From assembly GCF_000003605.2 (NCBI RefSeq), contig NW_003131854.1, positions 74,235 through 86,452 on the forward strand: a DNA stretch of 12,218 bases. Direction: 5' to 3'. Below are positions 1 to 8,213 of this stretch, piece by piece. Positions within the stretch are counted from its first letter, which is position 1, and each line of letters begins with the position of its first letter. Below the pieces are notes generated by a model. The model saw only the letters and a list, made by a program, of their open reading frames with translations, did not search any database and was not told the DNA's origin. Origin of the DNA: Saccoglossus kowalevskii (Eukaryota; Hemichordata; Enteropneusta; Harrimaniidae). The position numbers were made by a program, and so were the translations under genes.

Positions 1-740
1 TTGTGATATCTTCAGTTTTTTAATTGAAATTTGCATTGCTAACAGTGGAGCTATCTCAGCCAAAAAGTTAAAAGCCATGGGAATACCAAAAATCAATTTC
101 CATGCTATAGAATGGCATATCTATGCAGTCACACATACTCAGTAGCACAAAATATTTCCCTTTATACTGCTTTGAAACATTTGTCTTTGCTTTATTATGT
201 GCATGTGATAAGAACATTGTCATAATAATGCATTGTGGTATAGAACCAGGTCAGTTTGGGGTACAGTGGGTAAATGGTGAGAAATTTTGCAAGTCAGCAG
301 AATTTCTCTCACCGAATCAGATAAGAAATTCTTATCGTTAATTGTGGAACAAATTTCCTTTTGAAATGGATGAAGATCCATTCTTTCAACTAAATGGGGA
401 GGGACAGAAGAATAAACTATTTAATGTTTATATTTAAAAGTCACTGAGTTCTTTAAAACATGGTATTGAAAAAAAAAAGAAGAATGCACTGGATTTTGAA
501 TGCTCAAGACTGTTTCATCCTTTTCACCACCAGTTCTCTCTTTTCATCACAAATTCACAAAATAGTCTTGTAAACTGAAAATTGACTCAAATTTCGTCTG
601 TTGGCTCAAAAATTATGGTTCATTTCCAGAAATATTGAAGAATACAAGAAAAAAGTGCTGAAAAATGTTGGCAAAAAAGCCTAGTGGGGAAAAGTTCCAA
701 CCTCGGACAGTTCTACATTTTACACATTACATTAGTTTAT
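1..740. other. No recognisable gene; AT-rich single-copy-like DNA
   Basis: I see no supported gene here. The longest frame is about 72 codons on the + strand (123-341). It has no recognisable family and no convincing splice context. A short A-rich run lies near 470-483, and an AATAAA hexamer near 411 has no associated coding sequence. It is probably intronic or intergenic. Confidence 0.6.
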
Positions 741-748
741 TAGTCACC

Positions 749-815
749 GTTCGGACGCAGTTTGAAAACAGGGACTTATGGTTTAACCTCTGTGCGTCCT
801 TGTGTGCGTCCGGAC
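749..815. repeat. GC-rich inverted repeat at the 5' edge of the interspersed repeat
   Basis: GTTCGGACGCA (749-759) is the reverse complement of TGCGTCCGGAC (805-815) with one mismatch in 11 (a G-U pair in RNA). The loop is about 45 nt. A second TGCGTCC at 793-799 could pair instead. This is the most GC-rich patch nearby and probably marks one end of the repeat that follows. Confidence 0.5.
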
Positions 816-1243
816 CTATATCTTAGATATGCCTGGACTGATTAAATTCAAACTTCACTCATACATAATATTATACATATGCACATCAATTTGTTTCTTG
901 ATCTGATTCAAGATGGCTGAATGGCGGCCATTTTTGTGCTAAAAAATTAGTAAATTATTAATGGATGGATTTTGCCAATTTGTTTTAATGAATGCAGTTT
1001 TGGTGCCATATCTCTGCCTTGCTTTGACTGATTATGTTCAAATTTTATGTATTCATTAAAGATCATGTCATAGATGTACAAATTTGTTTTACTATCTGAT
1101 TCAAAATGGCCGAATGGCGGTCATTTTTTTGCTGAAAAATCATCTAAATCAAGGATTTATGGATGGATTTTGTTCAAACTTGGTGCATATGATGGACAAT
1201 ATTGGACCTTGATGCGCGTCATTTTGTTTCTCATATCAGATTT

Positions 1244-1267
1244 AAAATGGCCAACTGGGGCCATTTT
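1244..1267. repeat. Perfect 9-bp inverted repeat (AAAATGGCC / GGCCATTTT)
   Basis: AAAATGGCC (1244-1252) and GGCCATTTT (1259-1267) are perfect reverse complements around a 6-nt spacer. The two upstream module copies (905 and 1098) show the same but imperfect symmetry, so the palindrome belongs to the repeat family's consensus. Confidence 0.7.
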
Positions 1268-1420
1268 GTTTTAATAAATGTGGTTCTAGAGCCGTATCTT
1301 TGACATGACTTGACTGATTATGTTATAGATGTACAGATGTATTCAACTGGTGGCTATTTTGTTTTAATTAAATCTGTTCTACAGCAATATCTCTCAATAT
1401 GGACAAGTACTTGTTTGACG

Positions 1421-1782
1421 ATCAGATACAATATAACTGATCTGACATGTTTATTTTTGAATATATTACTATAAACAAAATTATATATCTTAAGTTTGAT
1501 AACTAACGGGGACTGTGCCATGCATGGCTTGTTCATCTTAGCATGTTATACATAATATTTATTAGCTGAAAGCGAGAATATATAACATTCAACATTTACT
1601 AACAAAAACTTAAGGATTTTGACAAAACCTAAGCATCATTTTAGAAACATGTGAATTAATAACTATTCAACAGTATTTATATACCTTTAGTCTGATTTAG
1701 CATTTGATTTTTTGTGCCAAGTCGAACGAGACCAGGGCAATGTTTCCTTACAGACATCTAAATTTAAAATTGGTGATAATTC
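1421..1782. other. No recognisable feature
   Basis: The DNA is AT-rich. A short frame of about 60 codons on the - strand (1354-1536) overlaps the end of the repeat and has no coding character. Nothing else is supported. Confidence 0.5.
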
Positions 1783-1800
1783 AGAGAGAGAGAGAGAGAG
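1783..1800. repeat. (AG)9 microsatellite
   Basis: Nine uninterrupted AG dinucleotides, followed directly by CAAGCAAGCAGAG, a short imperfect extension. It lies about 75 nt upstream of the candidate splice acceptor at 1876. Confidence 0.95.
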
Positions 1801-1876
1801 CAAGCAAGCAGAGTCTATCATCTGTTAGGTATCAGATATGTATTGAATGCCTTTTTTCTGCCCTTTAAATTTGCAG

Positions 1877-1890
1877 GGAACAGCTGTTCC
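1877..1890. promoter_or_regulatory. 14-bp perfect palindrome with central E-box CAGCTG
   Basis: GGAACAGCTGTTCC is its own reverse complement and contains AACAGCTGTT, a good match to the E-box preferred by class II bHLH factors such as MyoD or Ascl. One such palindrome in 12 kb is close to chance, and it overlaps the candidate exon, so regulatory use is only a possibility. Confidence 0.2.
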
Positions 1891-1985
1891 TGCTAGCTTC
1901 CATACTTGGGATGTGCCGGCTGTTTGCATTCAGAGTAGTGCTCCTTTGAATGAAGGCCCTTCTGTAGGTGTGCTGGAATGCACAG
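1877..1985 (+). CDS. Candidate internal exon, unknown protein
   Basis: A strong acceptor-like stretch (CCTTTTTTCTGCCC...TTTGCAG, ending at 1876) is followed by a frame that stays open past 1985. It begins GTAVPASFHTWDVPAVC, continues through QSSAPLNEGPSV and reaches a stop near 2003. Possible donors are AG|GTGTGC after 1967 (91-nt exon) and CAG|GTCATG after 1985 (109-nt exon). Both leave one base of the next codon, and neither is a strong donor. The stretch is richer in G and C than its surroundings. I do not recognise a domain. A second frame is also open for about 23 codons, so the frame choice is an inference. It could equally be non-coding DNA with chance splice-like motifs. Confidence 0.3.
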
Positions 1986-1989
1986 GTCA

Positions 1990-3147
1990 TGTATTAATCA
2001 TGTGATCTCTGCTGCTATTTATTTATTATTATTAAAAGTAACGTTATATATTTGTTTTCTTTCTTATGTATCTTGTATTTCAATTGCACTTCCCAAATTA
2101 TTCTGTCATCGCTCCTATCTTTTTGTGATTTCTGTACACATATACTCACACCCCTACTGTTATATATTCTTTTTCTGCTATGTGCAACTGTCAGTTACAT
2201 TTATAGTTTCAGACAACATCCACAAAGCAGTTGTCATCTGTTCCTATCAGAGCTGTGAAGAATCCGTTACCAGCTGGTACATAAAAAAAATGCTTCCATT
2301 TGAGATTTCCTTTTATGGTGACAGGCCTATGCATTATTGTGGGAGTCATTAAATGTGAGGCCAGTACTGGATTCGAATAGAATATTTATTATAATGCTAA
2401 AACGTATAAATATTTAATGTTGAGGACTGGTGCTGAATCCAAAATTTGGAGAGTACAATATTCACTAATTCACTGTTCATCGTCCAGATGAAAACACTAG
2501 TGACCAATTAATTGGTCTCTGTCTTGCTCGTTAGTCTGCCCATCCTGACTTATCGTCAATTCATGCCGTCACCTTTCGTTTTTTGGTATATCTTTGCAGT
2601 GTGGAACTTTTTGAATTTCAATATTATATTAATAGTGATAAGTTCATCAATATATAAGACGACGTCCCAAATTTTGTATGGATGACATTTTGGCAGCCAG
2701 CAATGATTTTGCTGATGAAGATGATCTTTTCGGTAGTTGTCTCCATAAATATACTGTGTGTGCTACTATTGCCATTTCAAACTCTCCATCCCTACCAATT
2801 TGCATATTGGTATTATCTGCTGCAGTATGTATGCTCGAATCAATTATTTCCCATGACGACTTGTAGTATGTATTCCGTAGTTGCTCTAATAGTAGCACTC
2901 GCATCAATGAGAGAGATGTGTTTATGATCATAATAAGTCCTATTGTTATACATCTGTCACTGTAATGCCATAAGTTACAGCGTGCCGTAATTTTGCGGTA
3001 TTGCACTGGGTATTTTCATCCTACCATATTAGGAAACACTAATACTAAATAGGGAATGATTATGTGCGTAAGAGTCCTCTAATAATAAAAACAAACACGG
3101 CTGCCCCAGGGTTTTATTGGACCACACACAAAGAAGTTCTTTTTGGA
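1990..3147. other. No confident gene; a few chance-length open frames
   Basis: The longest frames are about 124 codons on + (1978-2352) and 119 codons on - (2647-3006). The first is dominated by hydrophobic residues translated from T-rich DNA. The second overlaps a + frame that begins MDDILAASNDFADEDD. None matches a family I know, and such lengths are expected by chance at this base composition. An acceptor-like TTTTTTGGTATATCTTTGCAG ends at about 2600, followed by a short open frame that stops near 2656. Confidence 0.45.
2348..2443. repeat. Small composite repeat: direct repeats flanking a 9-bp inverted repeat
   Basis: AATATTTAT (2381-2389) and ATAAATATT (2406-2414) are perfect inverted copies with a 16-nt spacer. 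They lie between two degenerate direct copies of a roughly 30-nt sequence: ATTAAATGTGAGG near 2349 and ATTTAATGTTGAGG near 2413, each followed by a related CTG-GATTC / CTGAATCC tail. No known element is recognised. Confidence 0.4.
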
Positions 3148-3165
3148 TTTCGGCATTCTCATAAT
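3148..3165. repeat. Third partial copy of the 3207-3336 hairpin arm
   Basis: TTTCGGCATTCTCATAAT matches the reverse complement of 3212-3229 at 16 of 18 positions, so it has the same orientation as the right arm (3293-3336). It could form a competing hairpin with the left arm across a loop of about 46 nt. Confidence 0.5.
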
Positions 3166-3206
3166 GTATCCTTTGGAGGAAATTATGTATAATAATACCA
3201 GGGGTA

Positions 3207-3336
3207 AGGTTATTATGAGGATACCGAAAAGTATGCAATTAGACAGTACACGGTCACATCGACCTCCGCTGCGTGTTGGTTGATACTCTTGCTGTACTGT
3301 CTTAGTGCATACTTTGCAGTATCCTCGTAATAACCT
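3207..3336. repeat. Long imperfect inverted repeat (44-nt arms)
   Basis: The left arm (3207-3250, beginning AGGTTATTATGAGGATAC) and the right arm (3293-3336, ending GTATCCTCGTAATAACCT) are reverse complements at 39 of 44 positions with no gap, around a 42-nt loop that is noticeably more GC-rich. The outer edges show no clear target-site duplication. It could be a foldback or MITE-like transposon remnant, the hairpin of an unannotated RNA, or an inverted duplication. Arm divergence of about 11% argues that it is not very recent, unless compensating changes have kept the stem. Confidence 0.8.
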
Positions 3337-4164
3337 CATATTATATAAAATAACCCTTTAAATATTGTCATGTGATTTATCACCAACATTTCTTGAATAT
3401 TATGAGTGTAGCATTCTACCTCAATAACAATTGCCAAGTGAACACATACTGACTGATAATGAGGATGATATGACAGCCAAGTGAAATATACTGCGTTTGG
3501 AGTGATTCAAAATCTGTCTGGGGAAATAGACGTGTATTATCATGCGAATACAACCAGTCAATATACGTGTTTTAACATATCGCATTCTGCAAGCATACAC
3601 AAGCAAGGATACATGGTAAATTAATAATAGGTTGTTTATGTTGTACTGCACCCTTACTTGTGTTCTTTTAACTTGAATAACATCACATCATAGTGAATAC
3701 TTTTTTTGTAGCCAATATTGTTTGAAATACAGCTGGCCATTGGTTTGCTATTAAACTAGGAAGGAGTCACCATCAGTCAGGGATTTTAGCAATATTTTTA
3801 TTGAATAGTAACAGCACTAGTTACCACTTTCTTAGTCGATAGTGAATTCTCAGTCTTGATTCATTCAGCCAACTCTTCTCTGACAAAAGTTGTAATCATG
3901 GAAACTTGTCATATGCTTCACATAGGGCTGCTGAAACAGTCTCGTCTATGCAGATAGTTCAAATGTGCTGTCACCCAAGGGAAATAAATTCACTTGCGCA
4001 AGAAATGATGCAGAAATCATGTGACTAGTATTGTCCAATCACTGCACAGAATTTGAACCTTTTAAAAAAGTACAACAGGACTCTGTACTCAGTGTCTCAC
4101 TGTCCAAATCGTGCATTCTTATAATTTGAAAACTCATCAACTCTGATTAACATAAATAATGTTA
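3337..4164. other. No recognisable gene
   Basis: The DNA is AT-rich. The longest frame, on the - strand near 3421-3651, is about 76 codons with no recognisable content. AATAAA hexamers such as the one near 3983 have no supported coding sequence upstream. Confidence 0.5.
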
Positions 4165-4336
4165 TTGACCCTTTCACAAAATGATTTTTTTTTTCAATAT
4201 TTTATCAAAATTTCTGTAGCCAATTGAAAAACGAAGTAAATTACCAATCAAAGAAATTAATGACAAATACATACAATTTTGCAAACTGTTGCACTAACAA
4301 TTTCGCAGAAAAAAATGAAGGCACTCAAAAGGTTAA
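4165..4336. mobile_element. Possible short TTAA-type (piggyBac-like) non-autonomous element
   Basis: The left end reads TTGACCCTTTCAC (from 4165). The right end, read inward on the - strand, is TTAACCTTTTGAGTGCC (4336 back to 4320). The first ten positions agree at eight, and both arms then run into a T-rich stretch (T10 at 4185-4194; T7 on the opposite strand at the other end). TTAA followed by CCC/TTT is the usual end pattern of piggyBac-superfamily elements and their MITEs. The 172-bp length and absence of an ORF fit a decayed MITE. The left TTAA is mutated to TTGA, and the inner TIR similarity is weak, so this is tentative. Confidence 0.35.
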
Positions 4337-5646
4337 AGACATCTGATACAACCGCTAATAGTTTGAATTGGTTGTGTGTAGCTGAGTATGCATGTTATTT
4401 AAAGCAGGTGATAATGACTAACTAGCGCTGCTATTCATAGTAAGCCGGGAAGTTGTACCGCTCATTTGATGCTGAAATGCACAGATAATGATGCCATTGT
4501 CAAGAGTTCAACACGGAATCTTGTAATTCAACATGAATTTTATTAACATTTCATTCAAATCATACTGCGTATATTCGTGTGTACAGCTTTACTCATTAAT
4601 CCGTGTTCTGATTCGTATTTAATTAAACTAAATCGGCCGGTATTCATTTTTTTTCTTCTTTTTTTCCCTCAATATGAAACTACTTTATGCATTTAGGTAC
4701 ATAATTGTTGTGAGAGTCTGTTCACTGCAACCTTGATTAAATTGTGATGTCAGTGAGTCACCCCTTGTGTGGCATATATATATATATGCTTGTACCTAAG
4801 TGATACTTCTGTTTTATTGGCCATGACTACTATCATGTAGCAATCAATATTGCTAGAGAGTTTGACAGGAACTGTGGGAGATAACTGTAATATATGTGTT
4901 TCACTTCTTGGGATTATTAATAAATTAATATCTACTGTTAGCAGTATAAGGTTTTTGACCTTTCACAGTACATCTAATTAGATATATAAATAAATTGCAG
5001 TCTGAACTAAAATATCATTAGTATCACAGTTGTCCTAGTATAACATTCTGTAATTACTTATTAAAATATGCCTTATGTTGTGTTCATACTCCGGCAAGTG
5101 TTGTATAAGGGTTGTGCAAATTCTTGATTTTCAGTGAGTGACCAATCTGTGATAAAGATGCAAAGTATCAATTCACTTGTTTTATATGCTTTTGGAGTGA
5201 CACTCACTTTACGAAAATGTGAACGAAATTTGTGTTTTATTTCTGTACATTTCTCTGGATGTGTTTTTCTAATCCTATCACGTTTAGTGAGCTATGTTTT
5301 CTGAGGTGGACAATTGGCAAAAAAAAAATAATGGCTGACATATACAGATTTCTGACAGACCGTCAATGTTTGCGCAGCAACATTCTTATATATTACAAGT
5401 GTCAATTCATTGACGCATTAAGACGATACCGAACGTATCATAAAATATTAAAATTCAGCCGACATATCCTCGACGGACATTGCTTGTCCTTCAGTTTCAT
5501 TTAGTGCATTAAAGGCAGTGTTGTGTATGTACATGAAATTTATCTGTTTTAAAGCTAATGTCTTGAAATAAATGGCCATGTTATGGGTGGGAGAGTTCTA
5601 TTTTAATGTCGCTGTTCAATTGTTGACTCCTGACATGTGTAAGTGA
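4337..5646. other. No confident gene; AT-rich with a short (AT)7 tract and a poly(A)-like motif
   Basis: (AT)7 lies at 4774-4787. A + strand frame of 90 codons (5232-5504) has no recognisable family; its middle part is CpG-richer than its surroundings. AATAAA at 5567-5572 is followed by a G/T-rich stretch (5581-5593), which together look like a poly(A) site, but no coding sequence is tied to it. TGACATGT|GTAAGT near 5639 is a donor-like match just before the minisatellite. Confidence 0.4.
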
Positions 5647-5995
5647 GTGGATGGGTGGAGTTGAAAACACCTTGTAGATGGGTGGAGTTGAAAACACCTT
5701 GTAGATGGGTGGAGTTGAAAACACCTTGTGGATGGGTGGAGTTGAAAACACCTTGTAGATGGGTGGAGTTGAAAACACCTTGTGGATGGGTGGAGTTGAA
5801 AACACCTTGTGGATGGGTGGAGTTGAAAACACCTTGTAGATGGGTGGAGTTGAAAACACCTTGTGGATGGGTGGAGTTGAAAACACCTTGTGGATGGGTG
5901 GAGTTGAAAACACCTTGTGGATGGGTGGAGTTGAAAACACCTTGTGGATGGGTGGAGTTGAAAACACCTTGTGGATGGGTGGAGTTGAAAACACC
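5647..5995. repeat. 27-bp minisatellite, about 13 copies, two unit types
   Basis: Units start at 5647 and every 27 bp to 5971. They begin GTGGATGGGTGG (G-type) or GTAGATGGGTGG (A-type) and otherwise look identical up to the last unit, which diverges after ACACC. In order the types are G A A G A G G A G G G G G. Because 27 is divisible by three and the unit lacks stops in four frames, the array is open across one + frame and all three - frames. The + frame gives WVELKTPCG/R repeats; one - frame gives VFSTPPIH/YK repeats. I infer that these frames are by-products of the repeat and not a gene, since neither flank shows coding character. The near-identity of the units points to recent expansion or homogenisation. 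Confidence 0.97.
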
Positions 5996-6746
5996 CGTTG
6001 TCTTGTACAATACTGATGCATGTCTGCTCGGACATGATACAGCAGTACAGATTCAAGTAATTCCTGATTATATACAGTTCTCCTGTCAAGGCTCACCTCC
6101 CATCTTGCTACAGTACATATAGTTTACCAATAACAGCCAACAGTTAAGTCAACTGTGATATATGCCCTGCTCTTCGGTTAATATTAGCACTTTTTCCCCC
6201 CCATTTTTGCATCCCTTTAAAATTGGTGTTGTAAATGTCAAAGCATTGATTCTGTGTGATGAGTTGTCTTATTTGTAGTACCAGGTTGTTAACATGATAA
6301 ATGGTTTCATTAAATATTTTAATAACTAATCTATATATCAGTGTGAATAAATTTGACTCGTTAGCATAATATTGATGTCACAATTAAACTAGTATTTCTA
6401 TTTCTCACAATTGTGAAATGTGGCTTGAAAAATGGATTATTTCATTATATTATTGAAACTTCATTCGAATTCATCCTGCATCGCTGTCTCATTTTCTAGA
6501 CATGTACATCGCATGTCTTAATCATCACAGGTAGTTTCCTTTCCGGATTGTCAACCAGTTCTATGATTTCATTTCTAATTCATGATTTGGTTGCCGTCAT
6601 CCACTGGGTATATTCTCTGAGGCTAAGATAAAGTTGCTCTTGATATTAGTATTCAGTTGAGTGAAACAGAGATCTCTTGTCCCCATCTGCTGCTCATTTC
6701 TAGATTATTCTTACATATAATTTATGTCCACTCAATCTGTGTAGAA

Positions 6747-6757
<11 letters not shown>
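5996..6757. other. No recognisable gene
   Basis: Unique AT-rich sequence. It includes a short C-rich run near 6196-6202 and several AATAAA-like motifs (for example near 6345). A T9 run immediately precedes the GT tract. No supported coding or RNA feature. Confidence 0.5.
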
Positions 6758-6818
<61 letters not shown>

Positions 6819-6844
6819 CGTGCGTGTGTGCGCGTGTGTGCGTG
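6758..6844. repeat. (GT)n microsatellite, with GTGC interruptions at its 3' end
   Basis: The run is pure GT from 6758 to 6814 (57 nt). It is then interrupted by several GC steps (GTGCGTGCGTGCGTG..GCGCGTG) up to 6844. All 87 nt alternate purine and pyrimidine without a break, the sequence type that most readily adopts Z-DNA under supercoiling. The apparent Val-Cys reading frame through it is a repeat artefact. Confidence 0.97.
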
Positions 6845-8104
6845 GAGGGGTTCAAGTAAAACAGCTGTAATTAATTATGATTAAGCCCCAATAGTCATGC
6901 TAAAAATATCATCTTTTGAATTGTCATGATGTGTATTCAGTATGGTAAGTCAGAGGTCTTTACTACGCACCTATTACTAAAATTCCGGTTGCAGCTGCTG
7001 GATTTTTAAATTTGTTGACATTCTATCTGCAGCATAGACTATATTCCTAAAACCACAGACATGGATGAAATTAGCAGCAGCCCAAGGCACACTGACTACT
7101 AACTCTTGTTTTAGGGCTATCATTATTAGCCTAACTGTGCTACTTGACGTTTACAAAGTAATAACACCCGTGTTTTTACAATCACTAATTTTTAAAGGGT
7201 GTCCTCTATAAATTGAGTTGTGTGACATTTATTTATGCTCACACTTGTTCGCAAATTCTAAGTACCTACCAAACAGGATGGACTACCCAATATAACCACA
7301 GGACTACCAGCTTCTAAATATTTTTGCCCAGCATGCTTCTAAGAAATGTTTTTAATTTCGAGCCCTGTCAGAGAATTTATTCTAAATGAAGCAGTTCCTG
7401 GTGACCATGTTGCGAATGACAATGAAATGTTGTCATCAAATTTATTGCAATTTGCAGCTCCTTGTATATATCTGTTTCAGACAGGTTTGTGTCTAATAAA
7501 TAAAACTAAAAATAATGTAATTAAAGTAGCAGTATTATTGAAAGCTATTTGAAATAAAAAAAAATCCTAATGGACAAAAAAATGATTTTTTATTACCAAT
7601 TGTTTAACCTCAATGAGCCATAGAACTAAAAATGTAATAAAAAACAATTTGAAATGCTTGTTGTTGACAGAATAAGGATGAATGTCTTGAACCATGAGGG
7701 CGTTCTTAAGACACGTACTGAACTAACCTTTAAAGTTTTATGTTGGCATTTCACTTTAAAAGTGCCTGTAGGTCAGTTATATAAGTTCTTTAATTTCTCA
7801 TTGAAATCGAAAGATAAAAAAAACTGTGTATGTAATTCCCATTAAATATACTTAAATGACAGAGGTGTTGTCCACATTCAAAAATGTAGTATTCCAGTGA
7901 TCCAGAATACAATATATTGGTAGTGCTTTTATTGGAATAATAGGTAGTCAATTTTGAGATTAAAATTGGGAGTTGTATCATTGTATTGTTTTATGTCCAT
8001 CTCTGTGCAGTGATCTTGTGCTCTGTTATAAAGATATATTTTTTATTACATCTATAAAACTACTGCTTCTCTAAAAATTATTTGAATTTGCATCAATTTT
8101 TCAG
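6845..8104. other. No confident gene; isolated splice-like motifs
   Basis: CAGTATG|GTAAGT near 6946 is a good donor match, but the reading frame in front of it is closed within a few codons. Acceptor-like sequences end near 7031 (TTCTATCTGCAG) and 7458 (ATTTGCAG). A 68-codon + frame at 7346-7552 (containing PGDHVANDNEMLSSN) has some coding-like composition and is followed by AATAAATAAA near 7496, but I do not recognise it. Confidence 0.4.
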
Positions 8105-8213
8105 AATTGAGGCCCTGTCAGAATTACCGTACATGCACTTGGCATAGTCATACTAGAACCCAATTTGAAAGACTATGTTGTGCTAATTGCTCTCTTGGCA
8201 TTGTAATGATGCA
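8105..8213 (+). CDS. Candidate Cys-rich exon near a gene 3' end
   Basis: The acceptor ATCAATTTTTCAG (ends 8104) and a consensus donor GTAAGT (8214-8219) bracket 109 nt that are open in one frame: two bases completing a codon, then LRPCQNYRTCTWHSH, TRTQFERLCCANC and SLGIVMM, ending with the first two bases of a codon. Five cysteines, one tryptophan and the CCxxC pattern suggest a small disulphide-rich extracellular module. The tail FERLCCANC recalls the end of PLAC domains, found at the C-terminus of ADAMTS-like and papilin proteins, but the remaining cysteine spacing does not fit well, so I make no family call. In another frame the same exon reads IEALSELPYMHLA then stop, an alternative that must be kept open. 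Phase fits the next candidate exon. Confidence 0.35.

Larger units (their letters stand above)
748..1420. repeat. Diverged interspersed repeat with tandem internal modules
   Basis: Two kinds of module recur. The first is of the type 'ATATCT...GACTGATTATGTTCAAA', near 818, 1010, 1292 and, weakly, 1383. The second is of the type 'GATTCAAAATGGCCGAATGGCGG..CATTTTT', starting at 905, 1098 and 1239, with a decayed relative near 1345. The phrase 'ATAGATGTACA' also recurs near 1071 and 1325. Spacings of the second module (193, then 141) are irregular, so this is a decayed composite repeat and not a clean tandem array. The second module is self-complementary; its best case is 1244-1267. The 5' end carries GTGCGTCC twice (792-799 and 804-811). 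No transposase or reverse transcriptase reading frame is visible. The link to mollusc-type repeats is a memory-based impression. Confidence 0.7.

Noticed and set aside
1978-2352. 124-codon + strand open frame
   Set aside because: Low-complexity hydrophobic translation of T-rich DNA, with no recognisable domain.
2368-2380. tRNA B-box-like GGATTCGAA
   Set aside because: No A-box at a suitable distance and no cloverleaf can be drawn.
2533-2658. 41-codon ATG-less + frame ending TAA, with an acceptor-like motif inside
   Set aside because: Too short and unrecognised. Motifs of this strength occur often in AT-rich DNA.
2647-3006. 119-codon - strand open frame, and an overlapping + frame beginning MDDILAASNDFADEDD
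   Set aside because: The two frames are mutually exclusive shadows, neither matches a family I know, and a frame of this length is about what chance gives here. A weak thought of transposase N-terminus could not be supported.
5647-5995. CRISPR array
   Set aside because: The repeats are contiguous with no spacers, and the context is eukaryotic.
5647-5995. G-quadruplex-forming array from GGATGGGTGG
   Set aside because: Only three short G runs per unit, with 17 or more bases before the next; at best weak two-tetrad structures.
6657-6884. Open frame with a long Cys-Val repeat
   Set aside because: It is the translation of the (GT)n microsatellite.
6920-6951. Exon ending at the CAGTATG|GTAAGT donor
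   Set aside because: The upstream frame closes within a few codons in the likely phase and no acceptor leaves a sensible exon.
7346-7552. 68-codon + frame with partly coding-like composition and AATAAATAAA downstream
   Set aside because: No ATG in good context, no good acceptor at its start, and no family. The 'CCCTGTCAG' shared with 8113-8121 seems coincidental.
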